Origin: Byssothecium circinans
Taxonomy: Eukaryota; Ascomycota; Dothideomycetes; Pleosporales; Massarinaceae
DNA length: 64,000 bases
NCBI GenBank assembly: GCA_010015675.1
Contig: ML976977.1
Span: forward strand, 920,437-984,436
Direction: 5' to 3'
Each line of letters begins with the position of its first letter. Position 1 is the first letter of the stretch. This document shows, piece by piece, positions 38,452 to 48,649 of the stretch. Made by a program: the position numbers and the translations under genes. The notes under the pieces are model-generated. The model worked only from the letters and a program-made list of their open reading frames with translations, was not told the origin of the DNA and did no database searches.

Positions 38452-40117
38452 CTACCGCGGGTTTGGGTATAACCTATTTTGCAGGTTGAACACTTCGCCC
38501 CTCAACTGGGCTATTGTGATGGTTTTCGGAATTGACGATACCTTTTTTTTCCCCGCATGCACCATGTTCTTTCGAACGAGTAGCAGCCATCGCGTTGTCA
38601 GCCCTCGCGGAATATGCATGATGGTTTTCCCCCTCGTCACCGACTCACTCTCCCCCCCTCCTTTACAAATTTTCTCATGTTCTACCCTCAACCATTCTTC
38701 TAAAATATGTAATTCAGAGGGGTTTGGCCGCTCTTCTGGGATGTTGATGCTGCCAGGATTTCCAAAGGTGGTTCCGAGAATAGGCACCTTTTGTGGCAGC
38801 GTCCAGACAACGTCGTTGTCCCGAACTGGACGGGGAGGATCGATGCCTTTCAATAGCTTTGGACTTCGGATGTCGGTTGTCCGTAGAAGGTAGCGCACAG
38901 AGAAGTGCATTTCCTCGTTGGAATCGCATGAAGCCGGGTCGTGGTCGTCTCTGAACTTATGCGAACTCCAAAAATGGCATCTGGGAACTCGATGTTTCGA
39001 CCCAGCTAACCAGTAGATGCCTTTCCTGGAGTCTTTAAGTATCGGCTGAGCTGTGATTCATTTGAGCAAACTGCCTCAGCGCCTTGCAGGATTGGCGGAA
39101 AATATACCTCGAGCCCCGGTTCCCGAATTGTTCACCTGCCAGCTGCGCATGATCTGCTTGAAATTCATGAAATCAGAATCACGAAGCCTATCCAGGTCGA
39201 AACGTAGAAGGCCCGTTAACTGAGACATCATCCAGACCAGCGACAGATGGGCGAGTGCCTCTTTTTTCTTGCCGCCCCCAATATCCGAATGATATCCAAG
39301 GAACCAACACTGCTTCAGTGTGTTAACGATTGCAGGGTTATGGTTTGGACGTTTCCAGACCACTGGGCGAAAATGGCGACGGTGCTCATGTAAGCTAAGC
39401 GCTTGGAACGCGTGCTCGATGTTGTCGCAGAGGTCAGAGTGAACGAATTCGAACTTTTTCATTTGTAGAACCGGGATTCCTATTGCCCTGACAGTGTCCC
39501 AGACGGCACATGCTTTGACACGTACGGGACGTTGTGTTTTGCCATCTTTTTCCAGTTTGGCGACCTCGTCAACCAGAGACTTAGATTGCTTCATCCAAAG
39601 GCCGAAAAGGAATAGAAGCTTGAACAGCCCAGATTTGGTGAGAATTCCCAGGTCTTTGATGAGGTGGGCAACGCATCTGGCGGTATAGGCCCCTCTTGAG
39701 AAACCAAGGAGATATATTTCGTCGTCTGTGCAGTCGTAGTTGTGGCAGATGAAGCTATACGCTGATAGGACGTTTGCCTTCAGGCCTTCGCAATGGCTGT
39801 CAGCGGCATTCGATAACTCAGCTCGAAATGCTCTTCTCACCTCTTCCAGTCGCACCGTCTACGATCCGTCCCAACCTGGACGTACCTGTTCCAACCCCGG
39901 ACTGATAGTATACGATCTGCGGAGTGTTCTCATACTTTGGAGCAATGCAGCGGGAGATTCGCAAGACGTTTGATGATGGCGAGGGGAAAGTCTCGCCCTT
40001 CCATGTGCCGTCACAACAGACAATGAGTTTCTTTTTGAGAGAGCCGCCTGGAACATCACCACTCGCGGAACCACTTGCCGAACCACCCGCCTGACCTCCC
40101 GCTTGAATGGTAGACAT
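38452..40117 (-). CDS. DUF2235 alpha/beta-hydrolase protein (Tle1-type), 3 exons
   Basis: Fungal member of the DUF2235 family, which includes bacterial Tle1 phospholipases; the fungal function is unknown. Minus-strand exons 40117-39841, 39785-39108 and 39050-38452 (introns 55 and 57 bp) give 517 aa. The opening strand KKKLIVCCDGTWKG is typical. The first junction restores DGATGRG-LKANVLSAYSFI, the expected family continuity. The triad is visible: Ser122 in GFSRG, Asp189 in AVWDTV, His258 in YHSDIGGG. Exon 3 adds the family-like tail (GIYWLAGSKHRVP, NEEMHFSVRYLL). I chose the ATG at 40117; an upstream in-frame ATG at 40237 would add a Cys-rich leader that looks non-coding. No NACHT, ankyrin or TPR part is attached. 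It is divergent from the hydrolase gene at 41286. Confidence 0.85.
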
Positions 40118-41285
40118 GGTACAACTTAGGATTCCGCTGTCAATGGGGTAAAATGAAAAGGACAGACAAATAAGTGGTAACTGAAATACAGGCAAGCACT
40201 GGTCGCAAGGAGATCCCCAGATGACTGCGGCGGTCAAAGGGTGAACGAGACGAGCTAGCCGGCAGCAAAGTCTTCTTCAGCCGCATCATAAATTGCCTTG
40301 ATGAATGGTGGTGTGGGAAGGGCAGCCGGGGCGTGCAATAGCGCGCATTGAGCAGGAGGCAGCCGAACCTCTAGAAGCGAAGTGCTGACGTCCTGTACAG
40401 GTTCACAGGGGACGCCATGCCGCAGCTGGGGGAGGGAGTTCACCCAAAAACGAGATCAAGGCAGAATTAAAGTGCATTTATTAGTAGGCTGGCCGTTTGC
40501 AGCAATGGGGGCCGGGAGAAAGGCTTGATGGACCATCCCCTCGAGCGGAACGGCTCGAGGATTTCCGCACGAGCTGAAAAGTAGATCGTGTCCATGCTTT
40601 GGATACGAATATAATGGGTGGCTTCTCGTTTCTATACGAACTAGTGCTGTCAGCTACGAGAAAAAGTGAGGTACCGGGGCGAAGGCTATGTTGGGTTGTC
40701 CGGACATGGTTTGAGTTGCTGGTCGAGGCTTTCTATCCCCACAACTCTACTTACCCTACGGGTGTACTTCGTTTTACTAATTTTCTCTGTATAATTATGA
40801 CAAGTAAGCCCGTCGCCAGTTCCCTGCATAATGTGAGTGTGTTGTGCGTTTATGATTTAGCGTCAATGGAATGTTCAATGAGTGCAGTGTCGAGTGACGA
40901 GCCCAGGTGACCCTCACCGGGCGCCAGCAATAACTTACTCGTTGAGCATCTCTTGCATCAGAACCAATCAGTGTTTTTCGATTCCATGCAGCGTGCAGCT
41001 GCTCACACAGGCAACCCAAGTCGCCTGGGGGAGGAAGGGGGCTGTGTCCAGCTGCGTCGCCCTACCTATGGTAGGAGCCCACCGGATTTAGGCAGCTGCT
41101 CAATTTGAACTTTTGCACACACTCCGTAGCGTTGGCTACACCCGAATTCTTCAGCTGCCTGCGTCATGCGGAAAGGCGCGCTCTGCTTTTGCCTTTCAAA
41201 AACTGATAAAACTGCGACGCGCTCGAAATCGCTCCTTCAGCGCTAGGGTAACCATCTACGCAATCTACATCTTTCGCGCACAAAG
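40118..41285. other. Divergent intergenic region between two hydrolase genes
   Basis: About 1.17 kb shared upstream region of the minus-strand DUF2235 gene and the plus-strand SERAC1-like gene. Only short unsupported ORFs occur. I see no clear TATA box, repeat or RNA gene. Confidence 0.45.
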
Positions 41286-42504
41286 ATGGAAACAAACCCT
41301 CCCAAAAGAGGACAGCAGGCTCTGACCAAAGTTCGCAGCTTTTTATCAGCAGACAGGAGTTCCACCGCTCCAAAGAAGAGCTCTGCCGAAGACTCCAGAG
41401 AGAAGCCTAACGATGTTGGTATCGGTGTTTTCTTCGATCCATTGGACAGTGTCGTAGAGTAAGAGAAATTGCCCTATCTATCTTTCGGTGAGACGACTAA
41501 CTCTTGCGATTAAAATAGCATAATCTTTGTCCACGGCCTTCATGGATCACAGAAAGACACGTGGAAGGCGACAGAGGCCAAGGGACCATGGCCACAAACA
41601 TTCTTGCGAGAGAAGATTTCGAATGCGAGAATCCTTGCCTTTGGATACGAGACGCCGAACAAAGACGACCCACATAATATTGTGTCTAAGAAGGCTGTCC
41701 AGGTTCACGCAACGAGGCTGTTGTCCGGTGTTAATGATTATCGGCAAGGAAAACAATCGGCAAGGCTCCTTGAACGATTTATTCTCGCAAGTCTTGCGCT
41801 AATACATTAGTAGGAGGGTCGAAAGATCATCTTCATTGCTCATGACTTTGGTGGTCTGGTATGCAAGGAAGTAAGACCTTAGTGGTCCAAAGTGAGAGTA
41901 TTTTCTAGCTGACCATGCTTCTTTCTAGGCCCTTATCATCGCAGACCAAGATACCCAAGATAATCAATTTCAAAATATCCGCAATGAAACGATTGGAATC
42001 CTCTACCTCGGCACCCCTCAAAACTGGAGCGGTCTTGTGGAATGGGTTCAATTGTCGGTATTTTCTCTTAGACACTCGATATTCGCAGGAAACAAAGCCG
42101 AAATATCCAAGGAGAAAATTAGGACGATATACAAGGGCGGTCTGAATGAGATCGCAGAGACCCAGTCGCAATTCGCAGGTCTGGCGTGCAACAAGAAACG
42201 CCCGATTAAACAAGCCTGCTGTTTCGCGGAGCTCTCTAACCCGTCCGGTCCTGTGAGTCCTCTGGAAGTTCAAGTTGACAAAGCTAAGAATTGCTTACTT
42301 CAATTGCAGCGACTCTCGCCTGAATGGGCCACTCTACCCGAGGGTAGGGTAATTGGCATCGAGAGTGACCACTTCAATATGACCAAGTTCTCGAAGAAAG
42401 AAGACGATGGCTACATACGCGTCGCTGCAGAGCTCTCGAGGTGGGTGGAAGAGGCAACGTCCGCGTCACGGGACGAGCCTATGGTACAAGGGGGTAACAT
42501 CTAG
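41286..42504 (+). CDS. SERAC1-like alpha/beta-hydrolase domain protein with Asp in the nucleophile elbow, 5 exons
   Basis: Stand-alone version of the hydrolase domain often found at the N-terminus of fungal NACHT/NB-ARC proteins. Exons 41286-41458, 41519-41759, 41814-41870, 41929-42252 and 42310-42504 give 329 aa. Intron 2 (41760-41813) must be GC-AG: it has a GCTAATA branch-like site, and unspliced reading meets two stops (TAG TAG). Intron 4 (57 bp) is in frame, and its removal restores SGP-RLSPEWATLPEG. Features: FVHGLHGSQKDTW oxyanion-loop motif, ARILAFGYET, IIFIAHDFGGLV nucleophile elbow, ILYLGTPQNW, and a likely catalytic His286 in SDHFNMTKF. The elbow has Asp149 where relatives have Ser (GHSxGG), so it is either inactive or uses an Asp nucleophile as in epoxide hydrolases. 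No effector or repeat domain follows. Confidence 0.75.
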
Positions 42505-42923
42505 TCTGCATTGGTCGCAATAACTGCCTGGCGGCGTTCTCCCATGTTACGTACGTATTTCGAGAAGTTTGAGAGCTTAAGTTTTGCCCACTCCTCCTGT
42601 GCATACTGCCGTATCTCCTTCGCAGTCTTTCGGAACCTTCGTCTAATGCGGTGCATAGACGCTTCTCTAGCCTGGCGCAATCTGCGGATGTGTGGTTAGG
42701 TGGCAATAAGCTTGACGCAAACGGCCACATGCAGCAGCATATGTACCCTGCAATACACTTACAACATGCAGTCGTTCTAGTAAAGCTTCCAAGGCTCCTC
42801 AAGACTTTCAATATCGTACCATTCGCCCATATACTACAGAATAATCGCCATTCGCAATCTGTCCCATGTCAGCACCGTCCCTATAATGGTCTTGCTCTTC
42901 GCAGAGAAATCATTACCTCTCTC
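42505..42923. other. Short intergenic stretch
   Basis: About 420 bases between the convergent hydrolase gene and the minus-strand hypothetical gene. Overlapping short ORFs on both strands show no recognisable protein. Confidence 0.4.
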
Positions 42924-43502
42924 TTAACCTTCCCTCTCCTCGTCAACAACCTCGAGCTCCCCCCTCAACATCGCTTGTTCAGACAGATACCCATTCAAAT
43001 ACGCATCAAGCCGCTGATCATACACCCTCTGCAAACACGCTTCAGACTCTTTAATCCTCAGACTCCTCAAGGTCTCCTTCCTCGGGCTCGTTTTTCTTCG
43101 CAGTGCGCGCTTCGGCGTGCGGATCGTCTCTTCGCCATCGTTCCAGTTTAGCTCGTCTGGAGGTCGGAATAGAGATGATACGATACATCGTCTCAATGGT
43201 GGAGTGGCGGGTGGTGACAGAGAAAGGCGCGAGTCGTATGTTCGCAATGAGATTGATGACGGGAACCGAGGAACTGATCTGAGTGAAGATGCTGGTGATG
43301 GCGAGGGAGTCGGGATGTCGTGTATCGTGACGAAAACTGCCGGTATTTGGGGGTTTGTCCGTTTACTGAAGAGTGGTTGGGGAATGAGTGTCGTTGTGGA
43401 AGAACGTGGCGAGAACGTAGGGTACCAACGATGATCTGGATGCCGTATTGGGAGCGGCGGTGTTGAGCATGGCGTAATTGTCCAGTCTTCCATCATCGCC
43501 AT
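42924..43502 (-). CDS. Hypothetical Ser/Pro-rich protein
   Basis: A 192-codon ORF, unrecognised. It begins MAMMEDWTITPCSTPP (ATG at 43502; a second ATG nine bases on is also possible). It is rich in Pro, Ser and Arg, has a conserved-looking acidic/aromatic patch (DELNWNDGEETI), a basic stretch (RALRRKTSPRKE) and ends in a probable helix (ESEACLQRVYDQRLDAYLNG, then an acidic tail). No signal peptide or membrane segment is seen. The frame stays open for 58 codons upstream of the chosen start, but that part has leader-like composition. It resembles the small disordered proteins common in fungal genomes; it could also be the last exon of a longer gene. Confidence 0.5.
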   Translation of the reverse strand: MAMMEDWTITPCSTPPLPIRHPDHRWYPTFSPRSSTTTLIPQPLFSKRTNPQIPAVFVTIHDIPTPSPSPASSLRSVPRFPSSISLRTYDSRLSLSPPATPPLRRCIVSSLFRPPDELNWNDGEETIRTPKRALRRKTSPRKETLRSLRIKESEACLQRVYDQRLDAYLNGYLSEQAMLRGELEVVDEEREG

Positions 43503-43904
43503 CTTTTCAACGTTTTCGCGAGGTACACAAGCCGATGTTGCGCAATTCAAGTGATAGACGCAATGTTTAAAAGCACTGACACCCTGTGCGATGCGCGATG
43601 CGTGTAGTGTCTCTACCTTTAAAACAAGTGGCGGGTCCCAGCCCACACAAACCACCACACCACCACACACATCCATGCATACGCAAACGCCCCTCCATCA
43701 TCGCGCACCATCAATTGTCGGTGAGAGCCGGCTGACTGCTGCAGCAAGCAGAGTAAGCGCTTCTTTTTCTTTTTCTTTTGGGCTTGTTAACGCTAAGCTG
43801 AGTGTTAGCCTGCGCGCAGTAAGCGACGTCATCGGTTGCAGTGTTGTGAAATGCAGCATATAGACAGAACGCCTGGACTTATTACTGAGGGCGAATTTGG
43901 GATT

Positions 43905-44384
43905 TTACACCTTGTGACACAGGAATGTGTATCTGGGGAAAATTTTGTGTGAGGTCTGAGTCCTCGTTGATGATATTTTGCCGTTGGCGATGATGGAGAG
44001 AGGTGGAGGAGCGGAGTTCGCAGGCAGCTGAGGGAGTAAGACATGCTCTGGTATGTTCGGTGGTACCGACGAGCCGCCGTTGAGGAGGTTTTCAGCTGTC
44101 TCGGGAACTAAAAGCGACGGTGTGTATATGGCTGCTATATACTCATCACGAGGGATGTAAACTTGCACTAGGGTCTCGTGTGATGTTCTCCAAGGGCCCA
44201 CGTCCTTGTACGAGACAACGCTCAGAGGTTGGGTTCGCAGCGGCGATTGCGGTGGGTTTAAGAGCTGAAATATGCAGCTGGATGAGAATAAGCAAAACGA
44301 GGATAATATAAAGGATGTAGCGGGGCGGATTTCGAGTGGTGTGGGATTAGAGATGGGGATGAAGACGACGCAAGTCTCGGTCAT
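43905..44384 (-). CDS. Possible small hypothetical protein with one hydrophobic segment
   Basis: A 159-codon ORF from an ATG at 44384 (MTETCVVFIP). It has one hydrophobic stretch near residues 22-40 (ATSFILSSFCLFSSSCIF) that might be a signal anchor, then a Pro/Ser-rich part. No family is recognised, and the opposite strand has no better ORF. It could be chance. Confidence 0.3.
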   Translation of the reverse strand: MTETCVVFIPISNPTPLEIRPATSFILSSFCLFSSSCIFQLLNPPQSPLRTQPLSVVSYKDVGPWRTSHETLVQVYIPRDEYIAAIYTPSLLVPETAENLLNGGSSVPPNIPEHVLLPQLPANSAPPPLSIIANGKISSTRTQTSHKIFPRYTFLCHKV

Positions 44385-44669
44385 GGCATTTGTGAGGGAG
44401 AGTTGATCAGTTGTATTAGTGTAACTCATGATCATATGTCTCTGAGTTTTCGCTTTTCCTTTTGGCGACTTCGCTTTTCCCCAAAGCCGTTCTGGTGGTA
44501 CACAATCCATAGTGTAGAAAATTACGCTGAGGCTTTGTCGATCTCATCGAATCAGCTGGCCAAAGTAGTCACAAGGTCCGCTATTTTCCGATACGACCTC
44601 GGGGCTTATTATCATGATTATAGAAAACCAGTTCTTTAGCACTTGACTATATTATTAGTAAGACTGTAT
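44385..44669. other. Intergenic
   Basis: No supportable gene. Composition becomes AT-rich towards the minisatellite. Confidence 0.4.
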
Positions 44670-44819
44670 GTTGAGAGAGTATTACGTTGAGAGAGTATTA
44701 CGTTGAGAGAGTATTACGTTGAGAGAGTATTACGTTGAGAGAGTATTACGGTGATAGTATTACGTTGAGAGTATTACGTGGAAAGTATTACGTTGAGAGT
44801 ATTACGTGGAAAGTATTAC
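44670..44819. repeat. Minisatellite: 16-bp then 14-bp units
   Basis: Five perfect copies of GTTGAGAGAGTATTAC (16 bp, 44670-44749) run directly into five 14-bp units alternating between GTTGAGAGTATTAC and GTGGAAAGTATTAC, preceded by one GGTGATAGTATTAC (44750-44819). The 14-bp form is the 16-bp form without one GA. The array is non-coding and adjoins the dispersed repeat at 44854. Confidence 0.95.
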
Positions 44820-44853
44820 GTTATGGACGCAGTCACGTGGCATTGCCTCTCCC

Positions 44854-45021
44854 TTACGGGGATCGTGCCTTCTCAAAACACACAGTTAATGAGTCGTTCC
44901 TCCCTTAAGCTTAATTCCTCCACGTGTACCTCTCATGAATAAGCAATAAACGAGCTGTAGATAGGTTTAAATTGAGAAATAGCTGTTAATGAATTGTTCT
45001 GAGAAGGTAGGATCCCTCTAA
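44854..45021 (+). repeat. Dispersed repeat, copy 1
   Basis: About 168 bp aligned with 49936-50104. Shared blocks include GATCGTGCCTTCTCAAAACA, ACAAACGAGCTGTAGAT-like sequence and GGATCCCTCTAA. The order and spacing are the same and there are scattered substitutions. It is non-coding and probably a transposon-derived fragment. Confidence 0.85.
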
Positions 45022-45214
45022 GGTCATCCATGTTAACTATGTAGCCGACAATAACTAGTAGGGCGAAAGCGCTGAGCAGGCCTTAGGCTTCAACTAAAAA
45101 GATTTCCCTTTCTTTTACAGCCTCAGAATTATAGCCACTGCACGCTTTTGAAAATAAAAGCTGCCTATATTGAAATTTTCACGATTCTCTCTCGATCAAA
45201 TATTAGACTTCAAA

Positions 45215-45314
45215 GGTCGATTACCTCAGTTGGTTAGAGCGTGGTGCTAATAATGACGGGGGTTGATACCATGATCTCCAAGCGCCAAGGTCGCGGGGTA
45301 CCCTGTACTGACCA
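45215..45314 (+). pseudogene. tRNA-Ile(AAU)-like sequence with 29-30-bp insert and degenerate T-arm
   Basis: GGTCGATTACCTCAGTTGGT and TAGAGCGTGGTGCTAATAA read as the acceptor strand, D-arm and anticodon arm of tRNA-Ile with anticodon AAT. About 29 bases follow where a tRNA intron would sit, then CGCCAAGGTCGCGGG resumes the anticodon stem, variable loop and T-stem. The box A is altered (TACCTCAGTTGG; G to C). The T-loop reads GGGGTACCCTG instead of GGTTCGANTCC, so the T-stem cannot pair. The 3' end TGACCA still pairs with four acceptor bases. It is probably a pseudogene or the head of a tRNA-derived element rather than a working tRNA. Confidence 0.6.
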
Positions 45315-46039
45315 TTCGTCTTCTATTTTGCCTTTTGATGACTTCCAAGGGGCTGCTTATTGGATAGTGAAGTTGTGAGAGGGCAGTTACGACGCACAAG
45401 ACGGACATCTAATTTTCGCCTATATAAACTGGTCCACGTTAAGCGAGCCGAGTAGCTCACATGTAGCAGAAAGTCTAGGATACAAGGATGCAAGTGAGAC
45501 TTATTTCTTTTCAAGGCTCCACCCGTATGAGAATACCAAGGCTGTTGATATTGATAGACTTTGAACTGGGTATGCCTAGCGCCTTTGAGTGATTCTTGGT
45601 GAACGTGGTCTCCTCAGCATAGGAACAAGCTTGGGAGAAACAATGAATTTGTTCCCAGTTCGACCTATTCGACAATGTGAGGGCATAAGAAAGCCATGAT
45701 CTCGCAAGGTTTGGAAAAGTAATGGAATACTGAGGACACGAGCGGGATATTTAAAGGGCAGAGAGTTTGCGGAAAAGGCTAATATCAGAGTGCAGCACTA
45801 CACTTTGTGGGAATGGCATCAAACAGCATCAGTTGTCGAACTCATGTACAATGGAAGCAAAATACAAACGAGTTGAGAATAGTTTTTGACACCCAAGTAG
45901 GGGGTACGAAAGTCAAACAAAGCTCATCTAAAGAGATGTTATTGCGCTTTGTTTACTCATGAAATATATTATTATCAAAGGGGAATGCTTCCTAATTATC
46001 AAAGAAGTGAAATAATCGTCACCGAAGCCAATCTAGCCT
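45315..46039. other. Intergenic
   Basis: About 725 AT-rich bases. Only short ORFs occur; none has recognisable features. Confidence 0.4.
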
Positions 46040-47209
46040 TCAGATACTCTCCACGTCCTTTTCGATATCCTCCTGTGACATGGGCTCAATCGCACTACTC
46101 CTCAAACAGTCCAAGTGATCGTAGTGCATATAGTGTCTCTCCGCAACCTTCTCCCGCCAGCTAATCCGAATGACATGATAAGTCGCCGTAACGTAATCGC
46201 CATTCCAGTGGTTATCAGCCCTGCCCGCTGGCTTCCACGTCGTTCCCTCCCATGTGTACTCCATGGAATAATCAAGGTCGATTTCCAACTTCTCCCCGTT
46301 GCGTTTGGTCAATTGGGTCTCCCGACACTTCTCCGCGACCCCACGTAGTAGCTTTCTTTGCCATGGGAACTTTTGCAGCGACTCGAATTCGACGTTGACT
46401 TCCCGGCAGGAATCGGGAAACCGCACATAAGTGAGCTTGTCGCTCACGTCAAAGTGATAGCCCATCTCTTCCGGCATCCATTCAGACGCACAAAGCGTCC
46501 ACGACATCTTACGCCAATGAAGATGCTCGTTCAAATGATCGGAAAAGGTAAACGGGATTCGCCACTTCGTGGTGTGTAGATGGTGTAGGTTATGGCCAGA
46601 CTGGCTGGACAGATGAAAAAGGTAGTGGTCCCAATCCGCTGGATTAAAGCTCTCGCTCGGTGCTTCGTAGACATGATGCGTTGTAGATCGGAGAGGGATA
46701 GTACGTGTTTCGTAATAAATGAGTCGGCATGTGTGGAGAAGAGACGTGTCGATTATCGTCTTGTACTTGTGGCCTGGGCGATTGGTATGTGAGGTGCCCG
46801 AGACCGGGCAATGGTAGTTTGGCGTCTGGCAGATGGCGTATTCGAAAATGAGGTTTCTGACTTCGCTGGGCAGCTTGGAAAAAAGCGGGGATTGGTTCTG
46901 GGGATGCGAGTTTGCGGGTGTGATTTCAGTGAGGGCTCGTCGCATTGCACGCGAATGCATGTTTCGTTCATGTCGTGGCCTGGTGTCTACCTCCTTCGTT
47001 CCCGCATCTTCTCCATCCTCAGTGCTTGCTCGGGAGTGGGAGGCCATCAACCGAAGTGAGTTCAAGCTCAGACCGTACATGGAGCTGTTTTTTCCTTCGT
47101 CGAGGTTGAGAGCGCACAGCTCGTTCGCAATGTTTCGATGCTCCATCGCGTTTGAATTTTCGTTGTTGAGGTCCTTTGAACAGTTGGCTTTCTCCTCACC
47201 GCAAGTCAT
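46040..47209 (-). CDS. F-box/2EXR-like (DUF7730-type) hypothetical protein
   Basis: A 389-aa single-exon protein from the first ATG (47209); the frame is open eight codons further upstream without an ATG. Residues about 107-125 read SPLFSKLPSEVRNLIFEYAI, the LPxEVRNxI signature of fungal 2EXR/DUF7730 and F-box-like N-terminal motifs. This is followed by a conserved-type DTSLLHTCRLIYYETRTIPL segment, in which relatives have LLxTCRxIYxEA. The remaining C-terminal part is rich in Trp, His and acidic residues. These proteins form large, fast-evolving fungal families with unknown function; a substrate-adaptor role is only suggested by the F-box likeness. It lies between the two dispersed-repeat copies. 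Confidence 0.75.
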   Translation of the reverse strand: MTCGEEKANCSKDLNNENSNAMEHRNIANELCALNLDEGKNSSMYGLSLNSLRLMASHSRASTEDGEDAGTKEVDTRPRHERNMHSRAMRRALTEITPANSHPQNQSPLFSKLPSEVRNLIFEYAICQTPNYHCPVSGTSHTNRPGHKYKTIIDTSLLHTCRLIYYETRTIPLRSTTHHVYEAPSESFNPADWDHYLFHLSSQSGHNLHHLHTTKWRIPFTFSDHLNEHLHWRKMSWTLCASEWMPEEMGYHFDVSDKLTYVRFPDSCREVNVEFESLQKFPWQRKLLRGVAEKCRETQLTKRNGEKLEIDLDYSMEYTWEGTTWKPAGRADNHWNGDYVTATYHVIRISWREKVAERHYMHYDHLDCLRSSAIEPMSQEDIEKDVESI

Positions 47210-48507
47210 TCGTGACAGCCTCGGCTGTTCCAATTGTAGCTGGCGTGATTGCTAGCGCAAGCGATGGAGATTGTTCAGAACAGTGCTAAATTGAAGTCTG
47301 AAATGGAAAACAGCAATCCAATACTGTGTTTTGCGTTTGAACAATCAAATGTCGAGGGCGAAGTAGCAGCATAAACTTGTCCCGACTTTCGGGAGAATAT
47401 AGGATGAGCTAAGTCGCTTAGTCAACGCGGATCACAACACCCAACTTCACCTGTGGTCATTTCAATCATAGTCTTTTCACCTCAGTTCATCCTTGGGCTA
47501 CTTGCCCTGCATTTGTTGCAGAGCAATCCAAAGCCATCATAACATTGCCGCTTCGTATTTGGGTATCGGGAGCCCACCCGAGCGTCGCCTTATCGGAGTG
47601 CCTATTTAGGCTTATCTCCACGTTCTTCGCTCAGGATAGCCACCTTCTTCCCCAGACTTGCTACCCCGGATTGTTACCCGCCTTCGCAGATTTTATACGG
47701 ACTTCTATTTTATTAAGTTTCGACGACACCGTAGTCCGAGGCCCGACGCTCATCCGAGCTGGCCGAAAGGTCGGAAGGGCTCGGGCTGATTCGCAAGCCA
47801 CGAACATGCGCTGAAGATACTCTGGACGCCACGCAACTAGAGACATTGTGTTTGCATGGGCAATTTTGCCTCGATATTCCATGTGAAAGAAGGCTGAGTT
47901 TGACATCTGGAACTTCTTGGTACACCGGTCACAACCGCTAGCGCCGTGTTGAACCGAGCAGACCATCGCAAGCTCCCATTCCGCGTCTGCCATGCCCGAT
48001 CCTGAAAATTCCAGTGAAGAGGCAATCGGGAGGACAATCATCAATCGCTGAAAGACGCTGAAGTCGAAGATTCAGAGCGTGGGTCGGCGCAGAGTCGACA
48101 TTGGTTTGAAGCCGTTGGACACTCAAAAAGAGGAGAACTGGGGCACTCCAAGCGAAGGGGGAAATATGCTGTTGGGAGCGCCAAGCGCCCGCGTTACACA
48201 TGGCATGCCTCCTCAGTGGACCGGAGCGGTGGACAACAACATCCTCATCACCGAGAATAGCCTCAAGGAAGGCACGATTCAACCTTCATTCGCTCGCTTT
48301 CTCGCTCTAAGTTCCTTCTTGCAATCAGAGGTCTTGTCGTGTATGTTAGTAGCGACGACCTAGATTATACTGCGACGTTAATCCACTCTAACTACGTATG
48401 AAGCACATTCACACATTAGGTGATATGCTAGCACAAGGCAATGTGCTCGCACAAGGTGGCGTGCTAAGCTATCTTCTAGCTTAATACTAGTATATGATTA
48501 ATGTTCA
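47210..48507. other. Intergenic with weak ORFs
   Basis: About 1.3 kb. Minus-strand ORFs at 47661-48044 (127 codons, includes CDRCTKKFQMSNSAFFHMEY) and 47938-48282 overlap but do not join into a convincing gene. They might be a decayed coding sequence. No RNA gene is seen. Confidence 0.35.
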
Positions 48508-48633
48508 GCCAACCAACTCTACCAACCTACTCTACCAACCTACTCTACCTACCAACTCTACCTACCAACTCTACCTACCAACTCTACCTACCAACTCTAC
48601 CTACCAATTTGCCCTACCAATCCTACCAACCAA
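48508..48633. repeat. 13-bp-unit tandem repeat in the leader of the IMPase-family gene
   Basis: Repeats of CTACCTACCAACT (13 bp, about four clean copies between 48560 and 48608) flanked by degenerate CTACCAAC copies. The repeat stays open in the frame of the downstream gene and would encode Pro-Thr-Asn-Ser/Tyr-Leu repeats if translation began at 48494. It is more likely 5' leader. Confidence 0.8.
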
Positions 48634-48649
48634 TCTGAACAATCCCAAT

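Noticed and set aside
44670..44819. Regular short repeats considered as a CRISPR array
   Set aside because: Head-to-tail units without spacers in a eukaryotic genome; this is a minisatellite.
47661..48282. Overlapping minus-strand ORFs considered as a spliced gene
   Set aside because: No splice pair joins them and no family signature is seen.
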